Positions 55,528 to 64,000 of a stretch of DNA of 64,000 bases are shown piece after piece. Both the position numbers and the translations under genes were made by a program. Location of the stretch: positions 36,897,336-36,961,335 of the forward strand of contig OW028580.1 of NCBI GenBank assembly GCA_932294295.1. The letters run 5' to 3'. The notes below the pieces were generated by a model, which saw only the letters and a list, made by a program, of their open reading frames with translations, was not told the DNA's origin and ran no database searches. Each line of letters starts with the position of its first letter. Within the stretch, counting starts at the first letter, position 1. This stretch comes from Alitta virens. Lineage: Eukaryota > Annelida > Polychaeta > Phyllodocida > Nereididae.

Positions 55528-55528
55528 G
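55499..55528. repeat. (TA)n microsatellite, copy 2
   Basis: Longer than its counterpart at 1291. 55259-55700 otherwise is the TLR upstream region. Confidence 0.9.
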
Positions 55529-55707
55529 CCAAACTCTTAACATAAAAGAAACAGATGGAATTTAGATGGAGTGTATAAACATTTGGGAATGTTAAACTAT
55601 CTATGTCTATCTTATGAAATGGCATTGTTGAAAATAATCGCCAAGAAAGCTAGAATGTCCAATTTTTCAACATTTACATCATTAGAAGTTTTCAAATATA
55701 ACTCGAG

Positions 55708-57830
55708 TAGGGTGGATGGACCCAATTCCAGCCACTTTTGATTTTTTTCCTTTTTCAGTGTTCCCATGGGTCGCGCATGCCAATATTGGCAAATTCTATA
55801 TTTTGTGAATGTTTTCTTGGGCATTGACATGTTCTGAGATTCTAGGAGGCCTTACATTAACGCCATTTTGCATGTAAATCTGTCTGTATTCCAGATGGCA
55901 TTTGAGAAGGAAACATTTCTGGCTTCAAACAGAATGGAAAGCCAGTTAAACTTTTCTTAACTTGATAACCTCATTTATTGGCATGATAATAACAACCTGT
56001 GTTGTTCAAATACGTGCATTAACTTCTCAAATGGAAGTATTTCACTCCCATTCTCTTACAATGTTTTTAATATGATGAGAGGTTCATCAAATTAACCCAA
56101 TTCAAGCCGACCATGCCCTAATTCCAGCCCTAGGTGACCTTATTCCCGCCTACTAAGCGTTTCTAATCCAGTCATTGCTGGAATTAAGACCACTGATTAT
56201 GCTTATGTCAAAACATGCAAAAGGTGGCTCCTGTGTTTTGGGGGTTAAGGTTTGGATAATGCCTAAATTCCTTGTTATTTCGGTATTTGTCTTGCACACA
56301 AAGAATATACATTCGGGAATGAGATGATAAAACCAAATCTAAATGTACATACACTTCAAGTCTTTATAATTGTACGGATGTCTTTGATAATTATGAGATA
56401 TATATTGGATGGCCATCACACTTGCTACCTTTTTACAATAAGTAGTTATAAAATTAGTTAATCTGTTAACTGACACCACATCACCACATATACGGGAAAG
56501 TAAGGAGAACTGGGCAAGCCATGAGAACTGGGCCATGCCCCTCCCCCCCCCCATACAGCTAAAAGTAATATTGGTCACATGACTCCAAAGTGATCACAAC
56601 TGCATGTCTGAAAGCAAGGAACCATTTGGGATATTTAATTTTCTGATAAAGTGAAATTTCAATTTTTGAGGTTAGTAAGTAAAAGTGCCACTATGTATAC
56701 AATTGTTCATTGACAAAAACCGATAGAGAACAGATTAGAAATAAACATCTTGTCATAATCAGCACATAATCAGGGTACAATCATGTGAGTGACATACTGT
56801 TCTCGCCATGTGGAAAAGTAAGGTAGTAATTTCTTCTGAGCAACAGCTTTGGGGAGAACTGGGCCAACTCAGTTGGAGAAAACTGGGCGCCTGTCCTAGG
56901 CTTCCCTCTGTTAGAAAATACAGTCAACATTTTTGATAAGGAAATTGTTAACCATTATGGCTTTAGAAATTATCCTAAACACTAGCTTACACATAGAAAA
57001 TTCAAACAAAAACAATAATCTAAGCTATGACACATGATAATAAGGGCTTACAATACAAGTTGGTTTAACTCTACATCTTACATTTTCAGATTTTAAATTA
57101 TTCTTACATAAATTCAGCAGGTGCGATGTCCCCTACATTACAGTAATTTACTGTTGGATTACAACTAAAGTTAAGATATTTGAATTCTACTTTTTTTGGT
57201 GATAAAAATCATTAAATCCTGTAAAATGTCTACAGGAGCTTTGATTAGACTTAAATGAATTATGCCAAGATGAAGTCCAAATGTCATATTAATAAGTTTA
57301 ACCATGAAATGCTGTATTCACACTGTATATGAAGTTGATTATGCTTTACGAAACATTAATCATTGCTCCAGGTTTTCAGTTTGTTATTAACTGACAGGAG
57401 AGACCAGTCCGTCCCCCCCCCTTGGTCCAGTTCTCCTTACCAGACGGCCATTTTTTTCTGAAATAAAATTTTCTATTTATACAAGAAATGATTGAGAATT
57501 TGTCATAAAGGCAACTTATATTATCAGAATGATACTAAAAGTATAATTTAGAAAGAAAAAAAGTGAAATTTGGTACATCCTTGGCTGGAATTAAGACCAA
57601 TGGCTGCAATGTGGTCAATTTTTAAAATTATTGACATTTCTGATAAAAAGTTGTTTGGTATCAATGTAAGTCAATATCTTTTATTCAATTATAAGCAAAT
57701 GTGCTGCAAATAACATGTACGTTCTTAATTTCAATCAACTTACTTTCCTAAGTATGTTTAGAAATTACATTATTTTGATGTAAGGTAACGTCACTGTGAT
57801 TTGGGGCTGGAGTTTGGTCCATGCACCCTA
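55708..57830. mobile_element. Unclassified TIR element, copy 2
   Basis: Counterpart of 1497-3623 within the duplicated block; same TAGGGTGGATGG...TCCATGCACCCTA ends. Confidence 0.5.
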
Positions 57831-58124
57831 CCTAACATTATTATCAAAATAATCAATCAATTGACAAGGCATGTGCTACAATACAATTAATTTATGCAAT
57901 AATCCTTCTGTCATTATTCTCATTCATTTAGTTTACAAGTTTTCAAAGACATAAGAACCACACATCAGACAAGTTGACATTGAATATAAAATCAATCAAA
58001 ATATGTACCCAGTTACTCAGTCATACAGAAGTCATACCTATAGCATCTATACAAGTTATTTAATCATAAACATAAAATCCCACATTCACATACACACGCA
58101 AGCAGGTACACATAGTATAGAGAG

Positions 58125-58125
<1 letters not shown>

Positions 58126-58188
<63 letters not shown>
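58126..58188. repeat. (GA)n microsatellite, copy 2
   Basis: Shorter allele or paralogue of 3915-4003; 58189-58790 is AT-rich non-coding. Confidence 0.95.
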
Positions 58189-58190
<2 letters not shown>

Positions 58191-58795
58191 TTTATTCCAA
58201 CCATAAATATAATTTGTTCACAATAAATGTATTAGTGTAAATCAGAATACATTTTTATTTTTATTTAAATATGGTGTTGGGATTTCATTTTATAGATACA
58301 ATTTTACATTGTAATACACAGCTATGTGGGGATTTAAACAAAGATAAACAATGCAACTTAAACAAGTTTCAAACAACATAGAAAGAACATAGAAAGTGGT
58401 CAGATGGAAATTTTCATTATTTCAAAAACCTTCTTTTTCTTATTATTATTTTTTTACATAAGTAGACAGTTTATGGTTTGTGGGCTTCTGATATGTACAT
58501 ACACAATTTAAAGTTGGTTACAAATATACATGATGATGATTATTGCATGATTTAATAATGTCTAGAAGGTATATTTGCCCTCAGGTTTTGGAGGTAACCA
58601 TAAATTATTGTTTATATAAGATCATAAATTATTGTTTATATAAGATCATATATCATGTAGAATAGATTATGAGAGAAACAATACACAAATAAGAAAATAA
58701 AACAAAATGGCAAAACGTGAGGAAAGGAAAATTATACAAATATATATATATATATATACATATTTTAGGCTCTCCATTCATCTATCACTTGATAA

Positions 58796-59501
58796 ACAGT
58801 GGATATGTGCCAACTTTGGATTTCTGGTTGACCACATAACCAGAATTCCAAGTCAGCAAGGCAGCAATGTTCTTGCAAAGAAGATTGGCAAGGACAACAG
58901 CAGCAGTGCTGCAGAAGAATTTCTATGGATGCCCCCCCCCCCCTCCCCCCGGCTCCTGTCAAGCGTTCCAAGGGCGGCCCCTTCAAGAAGCGTAGACAGG
59001 AACCTCAGCAGCAACCCCAGCAGCAAAGATGAATGGATGAACTGATGGATTTGGCCATAAGCTCAACTTGTGCCCTGCAGGCATCCATTCATCAAATGGC
59101 TGCTCCTCTCCAGCTGATCTGAACGAAAGGAGAATCCGGGCGATGGGTGATTACATCGTGGCGGAGTGCATGATGATGGACCCGGAAACTTTTGATGAAT
59201 TCCATTCGCAACTGATGCCAATGATTTTTCAATTGAAAGGGAACATTATGAGGACAAAACGGTAGCAGCAGCAGCAACCCCAGCAGCAGTACCAGCAGCA
59301 TTTCTTCGCTCCTCCTCCTCCTCCTCCTCCTCCTCCTCCTGGGCTGCAGTACACGACCATCCTGAGTCCAGAAAAGAATTGGCCACCTGTAACTGCAGCT
59401 GGACCTTCTTCACTGCCTCCTTCTGGCCCTCCGTCAATGATTTCCGACATGCCAGCCAGTAGCTCGACACCACTGAATATGAGCCAGTATCTGAACTTGT
59501 A
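58796..59501 (+). pseudogene. Harbinger Myb/SANT-like gene, copy 2, decayed
   Basis: Same broken frames as copy 1 (QWICANFGFLVDHI; RRIRAMGDYIVAECMMMDPE at 59068-59265). Its 5' end was removed with the left TIR. A fortuitous frame starting at 58707 fuses duplicated block-A sequence to the remaining part. Confidence 0.5.
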
Positions 59502-59504
59502 GAC

Positions 59505-60716
59505 AACCGGCCTTTTTCAAGGCCAAACAACCCCGGCCATTTTCAAGGCCAAACAACCCCAGTCTTTTTCATGGCCAAACAACCCCGGCCTTTTTCAAGG
59601 CCACCAAATCCTCTCAAAAGAGCGCCTTGTACACATATTTGTTAACAATTAATCCAAAAAAAAAGTTCCAAAACCCTCCAAACTTTTCTCTATCTTTGTC
59701 CAAGTATAATATTTGAGTCCAAAATCAATTTCTTCACATCAAGTAACTTGTTTATATTTCCTTTTGATTAGATCACAAATATGTATTGGTTCATTATTTT
59801 GTAATATTTCTTTATTATACACTTGAACTATCTTTCAGTAAATTGCTTATTATCACAATTTACTAAAGTTTTCATATTTCTTTAGCAAACAAAATTGTTA
59901 CTAACTTAAGTGTGGTTGTGTCAGGGTTAGTAATTTTGAGCAAAGAAGACATACTTTATATGGTTCAGAACTGCCATAGTTTTTTCTTGTTCAGAAGAGC
60001 CGTACTTTTTTTTTTGTTCAGAAGTGCCGTACTTTTTTTTTGTTCAGAAGTGCTGTAGTTGTGTCTTGTTCAGAAGTGCCGTATTATTTTTTTTCTTCAG
60101 AACTGTCATAGTTTTTTCTAGTATACTGCCATGAAAATGAAAATAATGAAAGTACGGCACTTCTGAACAAGAAACAACTTACGGCACTTCAGAACCAAAA
60201 AAAAAATACGGCACTTCTGAAAAAGAAACAATTATGGCAGTTCTAAACAACCAGCAACTATGGCACTTCTGAACCAAAAAAATTATGTCTTCTTTGCTAA
60301 ATATTAGTAATCCTGACACCACCACACTTAAGTTAATTGCAACTTTGTTTGCTAAAGAAATATGAAAACTTTATTAAACCAAACAAAAAACAAATACGGC
60401 ATTTCTGAACACGAAAAAACTACGGCACTTCTGAACAACCAACAACTACGGCACTTCTGAACCAAAAAAATAATACAAAGTTTTGAACAAGTTCTACAAT
60501 GATCAGGAGCAAGAGATGCAGCCCCTATTTTATATATTTTTGGTAATTAATGTACGGGAAAAACGTCAAATTCCGTGAGAGACGAAATCTACCTGGGATG
60601 GTTTTTATTTTGTGTGGGTCAGACAGGAACTTTTTTTTTTATTACACAAGAAGTGTACATGGTCTGCTCTTTTGGGAGGATTTGGTGGCCTTGAAAAAGG
60701 CCAGGGTTGTTTTGTG
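59505..60716. repeat. Central palindrome of Harbinger copy 2
   Basis: Counterpart of 14299-15525, with the 26-bp GGCCTTTTTCAAGGCC repeats at 59510-59603 and facing TTCAGAAGTGCCGTA/TACGGCACTTCTGAA arrays. Copy 2 lacks the extra motif present at about 15410 in copy 1. Confidence 0.85.
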
Positions 60717-60725
60717 GTTTCTTTG

Positions 60726-62038
60726 TTATACCATGTCATCTTGCCATGCCACACTTCCTTCCTCTGAATTAACATAGTCTACCAGGTACTGCCGTTGAGT
60801 CTTGGCTGCACCAGTCATTGCATGGCCTCTAGTGGGTGGTGGCATTTCATCAATTTCTCCAGCTGCCCTCCAAGTTCCTGGGGTGATTAGATGTGTGACT
60901 GGATCTTCCTGGTCCACCATGTTGTTCTGGGCAGTTGGATACCTTACTCTCATCAGATTGTGGAGGCAGCAGCATGCAAGGACTATGGATTCCACTGTCT
61001 TGGTCCTCTGTGGCATGGTAGTCAGGAGACACCTGAACCTTGCTGCATGGATCCCAAATGCATTTTCCACACATATCCTCTGTACATCCTCTACTCCTTG
61101 GTCATGTTTCTGAGGGGCAGTGGCTTCATCAGCCAGGTTTTCAAAGGAAAGGCATCATCTCCGACAATGAAGTAGGGAAGAGGTCTTTCACCAGGAACAA
61201 TTGGTTCAGGTTGAGGTAACCCAAGGGTCCCTTCTTCTAGTGCTTCCCTCAGGACTGTCGTGCTAAAAACTCCTCCGTCCGATCCAGCTCCGTAAGCTCC
61301 ACAGTCTACATTAAGGAACTTGTAGTCAGCATCCACAAGAGCCATGAGTACATTGGAGTGGTATCCCTTGTAGTTGTAGTACACGGAACCACCTTTGGGA
61401 GGACATCTGATGGCCACATGCTTTCCATCAATGGCTCCAACATAATGAGGAAAGTGCCATCTCGAAAAGAATAGTTCAGCGACTTGTCTCCACTCTTCTG
61501 GAGTTGTGGGGCAGGCCAGGAGATCATCGGAATACTCTGGAATTATGGCTTCACAGACTTCTCGAATTATCAAGCTGATGGTGTTGTGGGCCACTCTAAA
61601 GCCATACATGAGGGACTTGTAGCTGTTTCCAGTTGCCAAATAGCGGAGGGTGATGGCAAGTCTGTGTCCTGGCTCCAAAGCTTTCCTCAAACGGGTGTTT
61701 TGTTTTCTAATCCTATGATCAATTTTGCCAACGCTCTCTCGGAAAATGGCTGGTTCCATTCTCATAAAGTTGGTATAACTTGCGGTGTCCTCGTGGAGCA
61801 GTTCTCTCAGTAGACGCTCATAATATCCCATCTGAGGTCTTCTCAACAGCCAAGGCTTTACCCAAAACCTCCTCCTCCTCCTCCTGGCTGCCAGTTTTCT
61901 TTCTTCTTCTCTCTTCCTCTCCTCCTCCTCCTCCTCAGCTAGTGCTTCCATACAAGCAAGTTGTAAAATAAATGTATAATTGGCCTGAGCAGCTAGTAGT
62001 AGCAAGGCTCTATTTCGTTCTGGTTGATGCATGTACAT
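60726..62038 (-). pseudogene. PIF/Harbinger DDE transposase, copy 2, nearly intact
   Basis: Frame 61091-62038 (315 codons) runs from MYMHQPERNRALL through poly-Glu/Arg, RRPQMGYYERLLRELL, YVGAIDGKHVAIR (first Asp) and YFIVGDDAFPLKTWLMKP (second Asp). 60726-61070 then gives ENAFGIHAARFRCLL with the catalytic Glu and the C-terminus. Between them a deletion of roughly 25-40 bp and a frame change remove the RLSRAR-type segment. Copy 1 shares this lesion, so it predates the duplication; the extra lesions in copy 1 do not occur here. Confidence 0.93.
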
Positions 62039-62837
62039 GGTCTTTCCTCTTCTGCAGCCGGAGACAGAATGATGAAGAGCAACAGATGCTGCCCCTATTT
62101 ATTCATTTTTGGCAAATTCCACGAGAGAGCGGCCGGGTTAACCCGTGGAAGCCGCTGGGTTACCCGTGGAAGCTGCCAGGCTACCCGTGGAAGCCGCCGG
62201 GCTACCCCTGGATGCCGTCAACTAATTGGCCAACCTGGCGGGTAACCCATGGAAGCCGGCGGGTAACCCGGTGGGTAACCCGTAGAACCTGGCGGGTAAC
62301 CCCTAGGGTAACTTGGTGGGTGCTGCCCCGCCCCTTTTTGCCGCCAGAATCCGTCCCTACATCGGCGGAAAAAGCTGTTACATAACCGTTACGTCACTCT
62401 ACGGGTTCACTACGGCTAAAACAGCCTGATGTGACAGGGGCTTTACTGTCAAACTTACTTCTGAAAGAGTATAAGCAAGCATACTTCATTTGAAGAACTG
62501 GCGCTCTTAAATAAAAATACATCTGCTTTTTATTGACTTAATAGCTATAAATTTAAGGTCCTCCCCCCAGGGAGATAGGACCTATCTCTGTGAGCTTATA
62601 GCCCACAGACCTATTGTCACGCTTAATAGTGCGTGACAATGATCAGCAGTGCTATTCCTCTATTTCAATTGCTGTTACGGCTGAGTTTTAATGTATTAAA
62701 GAATTAAAAAAGGTGTTCCCACCCTTCTGACCACGTGACTTCGTCTACTGTCATGCGCGATAGTGCGCTGGTTGTCATTCCTCTATCAGATTTCCCATAA
62801 GTAAGGATCTGAGGGGAGGTGGGTGGGAAAATCTGGT

Positions 62838-62970
62838 AAAGGTCTGTGGGCTATAAGCTCAGAGAGATAGGTCCTATCCCCCTGGGGGGGGAGGACCTTA
62901 ACTCTATGTCGCTTAAGCTCACAAACCTATTGTCATGCTTAATAGAGCATGAAAATGATTAGCAGTGCAG
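62838..62970. repeat. DIRS internal complementary region, copy 2
   Basis: Same dual complementarity as 17652-17783; the left half can be checked against 62554-62620 inside the window. Confidence 0.88.
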
Positions 62971-63910
62971 ATGCCTAAAGTGGAGGAGGGAGAGCCAGAG
63001 GCTGTATCCTTCCAGGATTAAAATTGTGGTCAAGGGCGAGATAATACAGAGTGGCAGTGTATGACCTGTGGGACCTGGTATCAGGGTCAAGGTCGCTGCT
63101 ATGCACTCCACTGAACTCTCTTTCCCCTCCTTGTTGAAGATTCTCAGTTGAAGGGATGGAGAGACAGTATAATCTGACTGAAGGGAGCATGTATGTTTGA
63201 GCTGCCTGTATGAAGTGCTCATTCTTCTGACTTGATGGGCAGTAACGTGAAGTTATGGCCTGTGTTGATGCGTGAAGCGGAAACAGGCCTTGATCCAGGA
63301 GGCGATAGTCTAGGAGAGTGGATGACCATTGCCTCTAGATTTCAGGAATAGTCTGGACACGAAATACTATGTAAATGCATCTGGATTTAGCAGCCACCTC
63401 CACTCTGACTTGGGTGATGGGCCACACGTGAAGACCAAGTACTGGCAGAGTAGTATGTCCTCTGCATCTTGGCCTGAGAAGGGTTCCAGGGCCAAGATAA
63501 AAAAGGAAGCTGGGATCATTCCAGGGACTGAGGTATTGGCTAGGAACCCTGGGATAGTCCTCACCAACATGTCGTCTTGGGAGAAGATGAAATCTCATTG
63601 GTCTCGTGAGAACGCCTGTATCCCGTCGCGTCTACAAGATATATGCTAGTGCGAGCAGAAAAATGGTTTTCCAGGTGCACCTCATTTTGTTAGCCTGGGA
63701 GTCCCATTTAGGTGGTTAAAAGTCCTCTGATCGGAGGATTCGGAGGAATCTGGCTAGGTCCCACTCCGGGACCCGAGGTCGTTCTGGGGTGCACTTGATG
63801 AGTTGCCAGAGGCATGGATGTAGGGAGACAGGTATCCCATCGATGGACCCTAAGGTGGAGGCAATCGATGACCTGTAATTGGGGATCATCTTCGGGCTAG
63901 TTTCTTCACC
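62971..63910 (-). pseudogene. DIRS tyrosine recombinase, copy 2, decayed
   Basis: Same stops and frame changes as copy 1, plus an extra 1-bp deletion near 63894 that breaks the NYRSS...PEWDLARFL frame still open in copy 1. ITAHQVR is altered in this copy. Confidence 0.78.
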
Positions 63911-64000
63911 TCGAAGAGGTAGACTAAGAAGTCTGCTAGTTGTTGAACAGAGGCTTTGGTCAGATCAAAATCTCTCTCTGTACATCATGAGTAAAAGGTG

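Larger units (their letters stand above)
54208..58795. repeat. Segmental duplication block A, copy 2
   Basis: Direct copy of 1-4611 (offset 54,207 within the gene). Ends at GATAA, after which sequence equivalent to 13601 follows with one or two bases of shared A. Confidence 0.95.
58796..62442. mobile_element. PIF/Harbinger transposon, copy 2, left end deleted
   Basis: Equivalent to 13601-17256. The right TIR (TGTGACAGGGGCT, ending 62442) is present but the first about 250 bp, including the left TIR, is missing at the deletion junction. It cannot move. Confidence 0.93.
62554..64000 (-). mobile_element. DIRS retroelement, copy 2, truncated by window end
   Basis: Equivalent to 17369-18820: inverted terminal repeat (62554-62795), internal complementary region (about 62838-62970), recombinase region, and the first bases of the RNase H/connector frame. 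The 5' three quarters lies off the window. Confidence 0.92.

Noticed and set aside
58707..59045. 112-codon fusion frame across the copy-2 deletion junction
   Set aside because: It joins non-coding block-A sequence to a decayed Harbinger gene by chance.

Overview
This is nuclear DNA of an AT-rich, repeat-laden animal genome, most likely a marine invertebrate deuterostome (echinoderm, hemichordate or lancelet grade). The evidence is an intronless full-length Toll-like receptor gene, a multi-exon TRPM2-type channel gene with a NUDT9-H domain, and a mix of DIRS, PIF/Harbinger, CR1/L2-like non-LTR, solo-LTR, tRNA-SINE and MITE sequences. The exact taxon cannot be fixed from the sequence alone. There is no bacterial, viral, tRNA, rRNA or CRISPR signal.

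Layout. (1) Positions 1-4611 hold the first 350 codons of a TLR gene on the minus strand (the rest lies off the window) plus upstream DNA. (2) 4612-13351 is intergenic DNA with small mobile elements. (3) 13352-17256 is a PIF/Harbinger transposon with a decayed Myb-like gene, a decayed DDE transposase and a 1.2-kb central palindrome. (4) 17369-22265 is a DIRS retroelement with inverted terminal repeats and an internal complementary region. (5) 24079-25328 is a solo LTR. (6) 26177-48826 holds ten recognisable exons, minus strand, of the 3' half of a TRPM2-like gene: pore/S6, TRP box, two coiled-coil exons and six NUDT9-H exons. Its introns are packed with mobile elements. One intron contains a CR1/L2-like retrotransposon (about 30.2-38.7 kb) whose ORF1 carries a NADAR-like domain followed by an SGNH-esterase-like domain; it is itself interrupted by a 1,866-bp Harbinger-type element and an antisense non-LTR fragment. 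Another intron contains an unrecognised 4.7-kb element with about 250-bp terminal inverted repeats, which holds a 768-bp perfect tandem duplication and a second solo LTR. (7) 52442-55258 is an intact 938-codon TLR gene, minus strand. (8) 54208-64000 is a second copy, about 97-99% identical, of 1-4611 joined directly to 13601-18820, so 8,989 bp is missing between the two blocks.

How it fits together. The TLR (innate immune sensing) and the TRPM2-like gene (ADP-ribose-gated cation channel family) are the only host genes. The TLR is present twice in direct orientation, about 54 kb apart, with the TRPM2-like 3' half between the copies. This suggests a tandem repeat unit of TLR plus TRPM2 3' exons, or two haplotypes joined by the assembler. 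The TRPM2 5' half is not in the window, its Nudix box is degenerate and one NUDT9-H exon has an in-frame TGA, so it is probably a decaying partial copy. Most remaining bases are mobile elements, and their nesting order can be read from target-site duplications and interrupted reading frames.
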